Shown: piece after piece, positions 1 to 7,888 of the stretch
How the letters are laid out: every line of letters starts with the position of its first letter
How positions within the stretch are numbered: position 1 is the stretch's first letter
From: Phenylobacterium aquaticum
GTDB taxonomy: Bacteria > Pseudomonadota > Alphaproteobacteria > Caulobacterales > Caulobacteraceae
Assembly (NCBI GenBank): GCA_947378305.1
Contig: CANCJJ010000002.1
Location: 62,001 to 126,000, forward strand
Length of the DNA stretch: 64,000 nucleotides
Direction of reading: 5' to 3'
Notes under the pieces: model-generated
The model's database searches: none
The model's input: the letters and a program-made list of their open reading frames with translations, nothing else
Told to the model about the DNA's origin: nothing
Position numbers and translations under genes: made by a program

Positions 1-1410
1 GCCCCTCTGGGGCTATCAGGTCCTCAGTATACAGATCAATGGCAGGTCAGCGGATTCTATCGCCGCGGGGTTCGCGACGATTTGACGGTGGGGATCAACC
101 TTCAGGCAGATGAGCGCGCGAAAATGATCGGCCTTGAGGAGGTCTGGGGGTCGCGCTTCGGGGTCATAGGTTCAAACCTGGCCCTGTCCGATATCCAGGG
201 CTATGGCAGCGGCTACGCGGTCTCGGCCACCTTTCAGAGACTGGTGCCGCGGGGACCCTTCCGGACCGACTCGCTGAGCCTGTCCCTTGAGTCCCACAGC
301 AGGGACTTTGGCGGCCTGGGGACAGAGGTGCCGCGTAACCCTTATGTCTATGAGCTGGGTGCGGGCTATACCCACAGCTTTACGGACAGGATCTATGGGG
401 GCATCGATGCCCATTATTCCTCAGCGCGGGCGGGCTTTAGCGATGTCCAGACCTATCGCGCGACCCTGGGCTGGCGACTTTCCCCGACGCTCAGCCTGAC
501 CACGGATCTGGTCTATGACGACAAGCAAGGTGGACGGGATGTGGCGGCCCTATTTTCGCTTACCCGCCGGTTTGCCAGTTTCTCCAGCCTGCGGGCGGAC
601 TATGATACCCGGAACAATGACATGCGGGCCAGCTATCAGGCCCAGAGGGGTGCGGGCGTCGGGTCTTCCAGCCTCTCAGCTGATCTGGACCGGAATGATG
701 ATGGCTCCGGGTTAAATCTGGCGGCGAATTACATTGCCAACCGGGCGGAGTTGGGGGTGAACCATTTCAGTGCCTTCAAGGATAATTTCGGGGGCATAGA
801 CGACCAGCGCACCTCCCTGCGTCTTGCCACCTCACTGGCCTTTGCCGACGGGGCCGTGGCTGTGGGCCGACCCATCTATGATGCCTTTGCCATTGTCGTA
901 CCCTACAAGTCGCTGAAGCAGGCCAGGGTGCTGATTGACCCCGAGCCCCACAGCTACCAGGCCTCGACCGGCTGGCTGGGGGCGGCCCTTGAGCCCAACC
1001 TTTCGGCCTATAATGTGCGGGCCTTTACGGTGGGGGCCCCCATGGCCCCGCCGGGAACAGATGTGGGCAAGGGGGCCTATCGCGTCTTTGCCCCCTATCG
1101 CGCGGGCTATCGCTTCCAGGTCGGCTCCGACTATTCCATGACCGCCGTGGGCCAGTTGGTGGATGAAGACCAGACCCCTGTGTCCCTGACCTCGGGTCAG
1201 GCCTTTGAACTGGCACGGCCGAAACAGCCAGCCTTGACCGTTTTCACCAATCGAGAGGGTCGCTTCGGCCTCACAGGGCTTCGGCCCGGGCGCTGGCGCG
1301 TTGAAATGTTGACCAATCCCGTTTCAAGCTATGTCCTCGACATACACGCTGGCGATGATCTGATCGTCCAGGCGGGTACTCTCCATCCAACCGGGGCAAC
1401 GGGATCATGA
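1..1410 (+). CDS. Fimbrial outer membrane usher protein (C-terminal part, Csu-type), 5' end outside window
   Basis: The frame is open from base 1 (reading APLGLSGPQY), so the gene begins upstream; the TTG at 82 is internal. The visible 469 codons are rich in alternating beta-strand segments ending in aromatic residues, as in an outer membrane beta barrel. The last third has the usher tail: a GYRFQVGSDYS segment, then a VDEDQTPVSL plug-like turn and a TNREGRFGLTGLRPGRW segment. Ushers of the chaperone-usher pathway form the outer membrane pore that assembles and secretes pilins. The stop overlaps the next start (ATGA), and that gene encodes a spore-coat-U pilin, which points to the Csu/alternative chaperone-usher class. 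The chaperone and main pilin should lie left of the window. Family call is firm; pilus type is inferred. Confidence 0.85.
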   Translation, partial: APLGLSGPQYTDQWQVSGFYRRGVRDDLTVGINLQADERAKMIGLEEVWGSRFGVIGSNLALSDIQGYGSGYAVSATFQRLVPRGPFRTDSLSLSLESHSRDFGGLGTEVPRNPYVYELGAGYTHSFTDRIYGGIDAHYSSARAGFSDVQTYRATLGWRLSPTLSLTTDLVYDDKQGGRDVAALFSLTRRFASFSSLRADYDTRNNDMRASYQAQRGAGVGSSSLSADLDRNDDGSGLNLAANYIANRAELGVNHFSAFKDNFGGIDDQRTSLRLATSLAFADGAVAVGRPIYDAFAIVVPYKSLKQARVLIDPEPHSYQASTGWLGAALEPNLSAYNVRAFTVGAPMAPPGTDVGKGAYRVFAPYRAGYRFQVGSDYSMTAVGQLVDEDQTPVSLTSGQAFELARPKQPALTVFTNREGRFGLTGLRPGRWRVEMLTNPVSSYVLDIHAGDDLIVQAGTLHPTGATGS

Positions 1411-2438
1411 ACAAGCTCAGACAGATCGTCCTCATGATCCTGGTCCTGGCGGGCCTGGGCACCCCCTGCCTGGCCCAGATCGCCAATCAGACGCATTGTG
1501 GTCTGGCGAGTCCCTCTGGTGGTGTGGTGGCCAGCCTCTACTATGATCCCTTCAGCGCTGTCGCCCTGTCCAACCAGAGCGTTAGCCTGACCCTCACGCG
1601 CTATACCGGCAGTTCGACGAGCCAGAAAACCCAGCAGGCGGATTTCTATTTCACCCAGCCCTCAGGAAGCCCGGCGGGCATTCAGATTCTGTATCAGGGA
1701 AATAATGTCCTCTATACGGCGGGGGCGGGCGGCCTGGGGGTGGGAGCCCCAACCCTGTCGACCTCCGGCAGCGCGCCAACCGGGACCATTGCCTTCAATT
1801 TCGGGGCCAATACCAATACCTTTAGTCCGACCGTGACCCTGTCTCTTCCGACCGGGCTCGATTTGGCCAATGGCCTGACCTTTACCTTCACCCTTGTCTA
1901 CGCCTGCAATGGCACGGGGGCGAACTTCGCCGATGTCCAGGCCTCCAGTCCCGACATACTTGCCAATGCCCTGATCTTGCCTGTGTCTGTCCTCGATGCC
2001 CTGCAGGCCTATTATGCAGGCCCCGCCCTTGATTTTGGGTCCATCGGCCAGGTGACCTCGGCCCAGGTCCTGGCCGCTCCAGCGACCTATACCAAGACCG
2101 GATATGTCCATGTGGCGAGTTCGGGACCCTATACCGTGTCCGTGGCCTCAACCGCGCCCAACCCCTATCGCATGACCTATTCCGGCGGCAGCACCTCCAC
2201 GGCTGGCCAGTACATCCCCTACAAGATTACCTTTCTGGGCCAGACGCGAAACAATGCCAGCCCGACCTTTACGACGAAAAACTGCACCCGTGCAGGCGTC
2301 ACCTCCGGCTCGGACCTCGCCATTTCTGCCACCCTGGAGGATGGCGGCGTTGGCAAGCTGGTCGGCGCCTATCAGGACAATCTGACGGTCACCATCACGC
2401 CCCTGGCCGGGGCGGTGTCGCCCCAGACCTGTTCCTAG
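1407..2438 (+). CDS. Csu-type fimbrial protein with spore coat U domain (probable tip subunit)
   Basis: A 343-residue protein with a signal peptide (hydrophobic IVLMILVLAGLGTPCLA, cleavage near residue 24). The C-terminal part, about 190-340, has the spore-coat-U pattern: a YVHVASSGPYTVSVAS strand region and a final YQDNLTVTITPL strand. The N-terminal half is a second, more divergent beta domain with paired cysteines. A two-domain SCPU protein placed last after the usher matches CsuE-like tip adhesins in Csu operons. It starts inside the usher stop (ATGA), so translation is probably coupled. It is exported and assembled on the cell surface. The adhesin role is inferred from position and two-domain length. 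Confidence 0.8.
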   Translation: MNKLRQIVLMILVLAGLGTPCLAQIANQTHCGLASPSGGVVASLYYDPFSAVALSNQSVSLTLTRYTGSSTSQKTQQADFYFTQPSGSPAGIQILYQGNNVLYTAGAGGLGVGAPTLSTSGSAPTGTIAFNFGANTNTFSPTVTLSLPTGLDLANGLTFTFTLVYACNGTGANFADVQASSPDILANALILPVSVLDALQAYYAGPALDFGSIGQVTSAQVLAAPATYTKTGYVHVASSGPYTVSVASTAPNPYRMTYSGGSTSTAGQYIPYKITFLGQTRNNASPTFTTKNCTRAGVTSGSDLAISATLEDGGVGKLVGAYQDNLTVTITPLAGAVSPQTCS

Positions 2439-2475
2439 ACCGGCCAAGATACGCAATCGGTTTACAATCTGCCCA

Positions 2476-2508
2476 CCCTTGGTAAGCAAACAGGACAAAC
2501 ACCAAGGG
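2476..2508 (+). promoter_or_regulatory. Inverted repeat that would mask the ribosome binding site of the monooxygenase gene
   Basis: CCCTTGGT (2476-2483) and ACCAAGGG (2501-2508) are perfect 8-base arms with a 17-base spacer. The right arm overlaps the purine-rich site AGGGGAGA (2505-2512) that precedes the ATG at 2519. In RNA the hairpin would hide the ribosome binding site; in DNA the same symmetry could be a repressor operator. Only the symmetry is seen; function is inferred. Confidence 0.5.
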
Positions 2509-2518
2509 GAGAGACATT

Positions 2519-4159
2519 ATGACGGTGACATCCACCCAGGCGAGGTCCGCTGAGACCGCCACCACCGTCCTTGACGCCGTCATCATCGGCGCAGGCATTT
2601 CCGGCATGTACATGCTGCACAGGCTTCGCGCCCTGGGCTTGAAGGCCCGGGTTTATGAGGCGGGCACAGATGTCGGCGGCACCTGGTACTGGAACCGCTA
2701 TCCCGGCGCACGGGTGGATATCGAGAGCCAGGAATACTCCTACTCCTTCTCCGAAGAGCTTGAGCGAGAGTGGAAGTGGAGCGAGCGCTATGCTGCCCAG
2801 CCGGAAATTCTCCGTTATCTCAACCATGTTGCCGAACGCTTCGACCTGCGGCGCGACATGGTCTTTAACACCCGCATTGCCTCGGCCCATTTTGACGAGG
2901 CCAGCAATACCTGGCAGGTCGCCACAGATACGGGTGAGCAGATTACAGCCCGATTCTGCATAGCGGCTACAGGCTGTCTCTCGGTGCCGAATGAGCCGCG
3001 CTTTGAGGGCCAGGACCGTTTTACGGGGCCCACCTATCACACCGGGCGCTGGCCCCATGAGGGCGTGGATTTCACCGGCAAGCGGGTGGCGGTGATCGGC
3101 ACGGGATCATCAGCCATCCAGTCCATCCCCCAGATCGCCCAGCAGGCCTCCGAGGTCTATGTCTTCCAGCGCACACCAAATTACAGCGTGCCTGCGCATA
3201 ATGGCCCGATCAACCCGGCGGTCACCGAGGGCTGGCTCGCTAGCCGCGAGGAAAACCGGCAATTGCAGAAGGTCTCCCGGGCCGGATTCATCTTTTCAAA
3301 TCCCGGCGGCCTGCTGGCCACCCAGACCGGCGACAATGAACGCCGCGAGGTCTTTGAAAGCCGCTGGGCCCAGGGCGGGTTTTCTGTGCAGTCGGCCTTT
3401 GCCGATATCGGGGTTGATCCGGTCGCCAATGCCATGGCCGCCGAGTTCGCCGCCGACAAGATCCGCGAGATCGTCAAGGACCCGGAAACCGCCGAGAAAC
3501 TGGTTCCCAAGGGCTATCCCTTCGGAGCCAAGCGGCTCTGTGTCGACACGGGCTATTACGAAGTCTTCAACCAGGACCATGTCCACCTGATCGACCTGCG
3601 CGAGACCCCGCTTACCACCATTACCGAAACCGGGGTGGAGACCACCGAAGCGGGCTTTGAGGTGGATGCCATTGTCTTTGCCATTGGCTTTGATGCCATG
3701 ACCGGGGCCTTGTCGAAGATTGATATTACCGGTCGCGAGGGCCTGTCCCTGACCCAGGCCTGGGCGGAGGGGCCCAAGACCTATTTGGGCCTGATGATCA
3801 CAGGCTTCCCCAATTTCTTCACCATAACCGGGCCAGGCAGCCCTTCGGTCCTGTCCAACATGATTGTGTCCATCGAGCAGCATGTCGACTGGCTGACAGA
3901 CCTGATTGGCTACATGACGGGAGTCGGGATTGCCCTCATTGAACCCACCCTGGAGTCTCAGAACGCCTGGGTGGACCATGTCAACGAGATTGCCGGTCAT
4001 ACCCTCTATACCCAGGCCAATAGCTGGTATCTCGGGGCCAATATTCCCGGAAAGCCCCGGGTCTTCATGCCCTATATCGGCGGGGTCGGCGCCTATCGCG
4101 AGCTCTGCACGGCGGTGGCGGCCAATGGCTATATGGGATTCAAGCTGCGGCGGGCCTGA
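2519..4159 (+). CDS. Flavin-containing Baeyer-Villiger monooxygenase (cyclohexanone/phenylacetone monooxygenase type)
   Basis: The 546 residues have the type I BVMO layout. A first Rossmann motif GAGISG lies at 24-29 (FAD). GTWYWNRYPGARVDIES lies near 54-70, as in cyclohexanone monooxygenases. The BVMO fingerprint FTGPTYHTGRWP is at 168-179 (F-x-G-x3-H-x3-W-P), followed by a second motif GTGSSA at 194-199 for NADPH. Such enzymes insert one oxygen of O2 into ketones to give esters or lactones in the cytoplasm. Length is typical. The start is the ATG after AGGGGAGA, within a hairpin that may control translation. It converges on a PhyH-type dioxygenase gene only 7 bp away. Substrate is unknown. 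Confidence 0.92.
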   Translation: MTVTSTQARSAETATTVLDAVIIGAGISGMYMLHRLRALGLKARVYEAGTDVGGTWYWNRYPGARVDIESQEYSYSFSEELEREWKWSERYAAQPEILRYLNHVAERFDLRRDMVFNTRIASAHFDEASNTWQVATDTGEQITARFCIAATGCLSVPNEPRFEGQDRFTGPTYHTGRWPHEGVDFTGKRVAVIGTGSSAIQSIPQIAQQASEVYVFQRTPNYSVPAHNGPINPAVTEGWLASREENRQLQKVSRAGFIFSNPGGLLATQTGDNERREVFESRWAQGGFSVQSAFADIGVDPVANAMAAEFAADKIREIVKDPETAEKLVPKGYPFGAKRLCVDTGYYEVFNQDHVHLIDLRETPLTTITETGVETTEAGFEVDAIVFAIGFDAMTGALSKIDITGREGLSLTQAWAEGPKTYLGLMITGFPNFFTITGPGSPSVLSNMIVSIEQHVDWLTDLIGYMTGVGIALIEPTLESQNAWVDHVNEIAGHTLYTQANSWYLGANIPGKPRVFMPYIGGVGAYRELCTAVAANGYMGFKLRRA

Positions 4160-4166
4160 CGTCTAT

Positions 4167-5414
4167 TCAGGCCAATTCGCCTTCATAAACCGATCCCGCC
4201 AGTCCGCTGGAATCGTAATAGACGATGGCCCCCTCGGCGAAATAATGACCGACAATCGAGCGTCGCGATTTGCTGAGGTCCGCCCGGGGCGAGCCGGCAT
4301 GCATGAGGTTCTCATGCCAGATCAGCACCGTCCCGGCCTTGGGACGATAGGTGACCCGTTCAAATCCGTGGGCGACGATCAGATCGGTCCAGCGACTTAC
4401 GACCTTCTCCTGGAAGGGTTGCCAGTCCTCTGTGACCTTGGTCAGACCAACCGTGTCCATATAGATGCGCGGGAGCTTGTGGCTGCGTGGAAAGACAATC
4501 AGCTCTCCGGATTCGGGCTGAACATCCTCAAGCGCGGTCCAGACGCCGCACATCCGGCCTGCCGGAAAGGGGGTCAGGTGAATCGTGTCTTGATGGTGCT
4601 CCTGCTGGGAGCCAAAGACATAGGTCAGGGACTGACAGGGCCGGGCGGGCACCCCGAAGATAAGGTTCAGCATTCGAAGGACTTTCGGATGCAGCCAGAG
4701 GTCGCGGATGGCGGGATATTGGGCATGGAGGTTATGGATGCGCTGGCTTGATCCCCACTCATAGCCCTCGATCTTCTTGTCGACGGCATCGTCAATGGCC
4801 ACATTCAGCTGGCCCAGGTGCTCCGGGTCCACCAGGTCTGGCAGGACCAGATAGCCATTTTCGGCAAAAAAGTTCAGGGCCTCCACCTCGTCCGGCTCAA
4901 CCTCCCCCGTTAGGGCCAGGGACTCCAGATGGGTATTGATCGCGTCTGGCGACCGGTCGAACCAGGCGACGAGGCCAGGATCGGCATAGTCGTAAGTGCC
5001 GCTGTCGCAGACACCGTCCAGAATGAAGGGGACCTCGCGGGAGATCAGACTGGCGCGCACCTGCGCCGCCACGGGACCTTCATTGCGGACCAATACGGTG
5101 AGCGACTGTTCGGCCAGACGCCTGCCGCGCGCCGCCCGCAATTCAAACCTCAAGGTATTGGACCCATTGGGCAGAAGGTGGCCATGAATCCCAATCCAGC
5201 CCGAGGACCTTGCCGTCAGCCGGAGGCTCTTGCGGAAGGCTGGCTCAGCCTCCCCGGGCCTGAAGACGAGCAAGTCAGCCTCCAGAGGGGCCGCGGCAGT
5301 GGTGTGATACTCTACGACGATCAGGCCGGAGGTTGGCTGGGCGACAGCCAGGGAATCGACGGAAAACCGCACGCGTGAAAAGGCGGTCCCGAGACGTTGA
5401 AGCAAGGATGGCAT
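4167..5414 (-). CDS. Phytanoyl-CoA dioxygenase (PhyH) family protein with N-terminal beta-rich extension
   Basis: A 415-residue Fe(II)/2-oxoglutarate oxygenase. The metal triad is visible as H274-x-D276 (HHQDTIH) and the distal H372 (NLMHAGSPR), with nearby arginines for 2-oxoglutarate. The PESGELIVFPRSHK stretch is typical of PhyH hydroxylases. The catalytic domain covers about 175-400; the first ~120 residues are a beta-rich segment not found in minimal PhyH enzymes, perhaps a binding domain. No signal peptide is seen. The ATG at 5414 is preceded by GAGGGG. The gene is transcribed towards the monooxygenase and away from the amidohydrolase. Substrate unknown; hydroxylation of a small molecule or lipid is expected from the family. 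Confidence 0.85.
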   Translation of the reverse strand: MPSLLQRLGTAFSRVRFSVDSLAVAQPTSGLIVVEYHTTAAAPLEADLLVFRPGEAEPAFRKSLRLTARSSGWIGIHGHLLPNGSNTLRFELRAARGRRLAEQSLTVLVRNEGPVAAQVRASLISREVPFILDGVCDSGTYDYADPGLVAWFDRSPDAINTHLESLALTGEVEPDEVEALNFFAENGYLVLPDLVDPEHLGQLNVAIDDAVDKKIEGYEWGSSQRIHNLHAQYPAIRDLWLHPKVLRMLNLIFGVPARPCQSLTYVFGSQQEHHQDTIHLTPFPAGRMCGVWTALEDVQPESGELIVFPRSHKLPRIYMDTVGLTKVTEDWQPFQEKVVSRWTDLIVAHGFERVTYRPKAGTVLIWHENLMHAGSPRADLSKSRRSIVGHYFAEGAIVYYDSSGLAGSVYEGELA

Positions 5415-5622
5415 GTCTACCCCTCAGGCTGGCGCGCCCTGTCCAGAGCCTGACGCAAGACTGGGGACGAATGAAATCATCGTCAATAGACTATGCGAAT
5501 GTTTTAGGCATTGGCGTCCACCCCGTCAGACCAGGGTCAAGAGGTGTCTGCCTGCGGTCGACAGCGGGTCGCAAATCGGCCAGTCTCAGGGTCCTGCTTC
5601 CCCCAGCCTTGAGAGTTTCCCC

Positions 5623-7287
5623 TTGCGCCTGACCCGTATTGCGACAGCGGCCCTGGCCGTCATCCTGACCCCCGTGGCGGGCCCCGCCCTGGCCGCGCCC
5701 CCGGCGGACAGTGTGATCCTTGGGGGCCCCATCTATACTGCGGATGACGCCGCCCCGACGGCCGAGGCCGTGGCGATTTCGGGCGGGCGGATTGTCTATG
5801 TGGGCAGTCGCGCCGGGGTGTCGGCCTTTACCGGCCCGGCGACGCAAACCCTCGACCTGAAGGGCGCGGCCCTGTTTCCGGGCTTTACCGACAGCCATGC
5901 CCACCTGAATGGCGTGGGCCAGCGTGAACTCACCCTGAACCTCGAAGGCTCCTCCTCTGCGGCGGAGGTGGCCCAGAAGCTCAAGGCCTGGATGGTCCGG
6001 GCCAAGCCGGGCGAGGTGATTGTCGGGCGGGGCTGGATCGAGACGGGCTGGCCGGAAAAGCGGTTCCTCACCGCCGCCGATCTGGATGCGGTCGCGCCCA
6101 ACAACCCGGTCCTCATGCGCAGGGCGGATGGACATGCACTCGTGGCCAATACGGCGGCCCTCAAGCGGGCAGGCATTGATGCGACCACCAAGGCTCCCTT
6201 CGGCGGGGCCATTCTGAAGGATGATCAGGGCCACCTCACCGGCATGCTGGTGGACAATGCCATGAGCCTGGTGGCGGGTCTGGTTCCGGCGGACAGTGAG
6301 GACTTCCGCGTCAAGGCGCTGAAGGCGGGCATGGATGTCGAAATCGCCTATGGCTGGACGGGTGTGCACTTCATGAGTGCGCCCTGGAAGGATGTCCTGG
6401 CACTTGAGGCCCTGGATGCCCGGGGCGAGGCCCCCTTGCGGGTCTATTCCGCCGTGGACCGGGCCGATGCGGAAAAACTCTTTGCCTCAGGCCCCCGGTC
6501 GACCCCGGATGGCCGGATCGTCACCCGCACCCTCAAGCTCTATGCCGACGGGGCCTTGGGCTCGCGCGGGGCGGCCCTGTTTGAGCCCTATGCCGATCAG
6601 CCGGACTCCATCGGCCTCATGCGCCTGACGCCAGAGGACACGCGTCCCGTCCTGGCCCAGGCGGCGAAGTCGGGGATACAGGTGGCGGTTCATGCCATTG
6701 GCGATCGCGGCAATGCGACCATTCTGGGCCTCTATGAAGAGGCCCTGCCCGGGGCCGGAGCCGATCCCCGCTGGCGGATCGAACACGCCCAGCATATCCG
6801 CCCGGCCGACATTCCCCGGTTCGCCGCTGATGGCGTCATCGCCTCGGTCCAGCCCAGCCATGCCATAGGCGACCTGCATTTTGCCCCGGCGCGTCTGGGT
6901 CTGGCGCGCCTGCAAGGCGCCTATGCCTGGCACAGCCTCCTGGCCTCGGGGGCCAGGGTGGTCGGCGGGTCTGATGCGCCGGTGGAACGTGGCGATCCCA
7001 TGATCGAATTCTATGCCGCCGTTGCGCGCAAGGACCTGAAGGGCCAGTCCGGCCCAGGCTGGCATCCCGAGGAGGCCCTCTCCCGCCAGGATGCGCTTCG
7101 TCTGTTCACGATCAATTCCGCCTATGCCCGGTTTGCGGAAAAGGACCTGGGCAGCATTACCGTGGGCAAGCGGGCGGACCTTTCCGCCTTTGACATAGAC
7201 CTGATGACCGTCCCCGAAGCCGCCATTCTCAAGGGCCATGCCGTCCTGACCATGGTCGATGGCAAGGTGGTCTATAGACGGCCCTGA
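5623..7287 (+). CDS. Exported YtcJ-type amidohydrolase
   Basis: The TTG at 5623 is chosen because it is preceded by GAGAG and opens a signal peptide (LRLTRIATAALAVILTP, cleavage after PALAAPP); the frame also extends upstream to an ATG at 5413 but that part is not protein-like. The mature part is a metal-dependent hydrolase of the YtcJ/amidohydrolase 3 group: FTDSHAHLNG (metal HxH), RRADGHALVAN, KLYADGALGSRG, VHAIGDRGN, RIEHAQHI and GSDAPVE follow in family order. These enzymes hydrolyse amide or related bonds with two bound metals; the leader places this one in the periplasm. It diverges from the PhyH gene. Substrate unknown. Confidence 0.85.
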   Translation: MRLTRIATAALAVILTPVAGPALAAPPADSVILGGPIYTADDAAPTAEAVAISGGRIVYVGSRAGVSAFTGPATQTLDLKGAALFPGFTDSHAHLNGVGQRELTLNLEGSSSAAEVAQKLKAWMVRAKPGEVIVGRGWIETGWPEKRFLTAADLDAVAPNNPVLMRRADGHALVANTAALKRAGIDATTKAPFGGAILKDDQGHLTGMLVDNAMSLVAGLVPADSEDFRVKALKAGMDVEIAYGWTGVHFMSAPWKDVLALEALDARGEAPLRVYSAVDRADAEKLFASGPRSTPDGRIVTRTLKLYADGALGSRGAALFEPYADQPDSIGLMRLTPEDTRPVLAQAAKSGIQVAVHAIGDRGNATILGLYEEALPGAGADPRWRIEHAQHIRPADIPRFAADGVIASVQPSHAIGDLHFAPARLGLARLQGAYAWHSLLASGARVVGGSDAPVERGDPMIEFYAAVARKDLKGQSGPGWHPEEALSRQDALRLFTINSAYARFAEKDLGSITVGKRADLSAFDIDLMTVPEAAILKGHAVLTMVDGKVVYRRP

Positions 7288-7295
7288 TCGGGACC

Positions 7296-7391
7296 CTACT
7301 CGATCAGCCCCGTCATTTCCCCCGTCCGCGCCGGGTTCCTTGGGTTTCGCTCCTTGGGCGGCCGACCTCCCCGGATGAGGGGGTCGATTGA
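7296..7391 (-). pseudogene. Degenerate copy of the 3' end of the LprI-like lipoprotein gene
   Basis: Read on the minus strand, 7391 to 7296 encodes SIDPLIR, a diverged middle, then ARTGEMTGLIE and a stop. The intact gene ending at 11792 reads SIDPLVR...ARTGEMKGLIE and a stop at exactly the same spacing (31 codons, 16 identical residues, no indels). DNA similarity spans about 7295-7396 versus 11791-11892 and stops there. No start or upstream coding part remains, so this is a fragment. It lies in the same orientation as the intact copy, so the two are direct repeats around the zinc-ribbon, exported-protein and RTX genes. Confidence 0.75.
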
Positions 7392-7502
7392 GGGTTAGGC
7401 TTTGCGGGGCTAAAATGCGCGCAGAATGCAAGTCTTTACTCTATAATTCCCTCATGCGCTTAATTGAGCGACATAAAAAAATACTATTTAGTGGGGAATA
7501 AT

Positions 7503-7808
7503 ATGACAGATACGGCTACGGCAACGATGAATTGTCCCTTCTGTGCAGAACAGGTTGCGGTGGGTGCAAAGAAATGCCGCCACTGTGGGGAATTTATTGA
7601 CCCTACACTGCGGGATATGGAAGCGCTGAAGAATCAAAAACAAAATGTCTTCATGAATGCTGGCGGCGGAAGTTCCTCGTCTTCGGCAGCTGCGTCATCC
7701 GCCTCGTCGGGCGATGGGAGGCGCCGGAGAGGCTTTACGCTGATTGACCTGTTCCTGGTCTTCTTTACTGGCGGGCTCTGGCTCATTCGTGTCTTTACGC
7801 GAGACTAG
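7503..7808 (+). CDS. Small zinc-ribbon membrane protein
   Basis: A 101-residue protein with one zinc ribbon near the N-terminus (CPFCAEQV...CRHCGEF, two CxxC pairs spaced 12 residues apart), a polar serine/alanine/glycine linker (about 50-70), a basic RRRRG stretch and one C-terminal membrane segment (LIDLFLVFFTGGLWLI). The ATG at 7503 is preceded by GTGGGGA; an upstream TTG at 7464 is less likely. The leader region around 7400-7500 is AT-rich, so it may carry its own promoter. Predicted to be cytoplasmic with a tail anchor. Zinc-ribbon/TM proteins of this kind have no settled function. It lies in the module flanked by the lipoprotein gene-end copies. Confidence 0.7.
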   Translation: MTDTATATMNCPFCAEQVAVGAKKCRHCGEFIDPTLRDMEALKNQKQNVFMNAGGGSSSSSAAASSASSGDGRRRRGFTLIDLFLVFFTGGLWLIRVFTRD

Positions 7809-7888
7809 CCTGTAGGCACGCCCGGCGGTCAGGGCAGGTGGCTTGATCACCCTTGCCCGCCGTCCGGTTTCGCGTGTTGCGGGAGCAC

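Noticed and set aside
5413-5622. Upstream start for the amidohydrolase
   Set aside because: The added 70 residues are not conserved-looking and would place the signal peptide internally; TTG at 5623 has a ribosome site and starts the leader.
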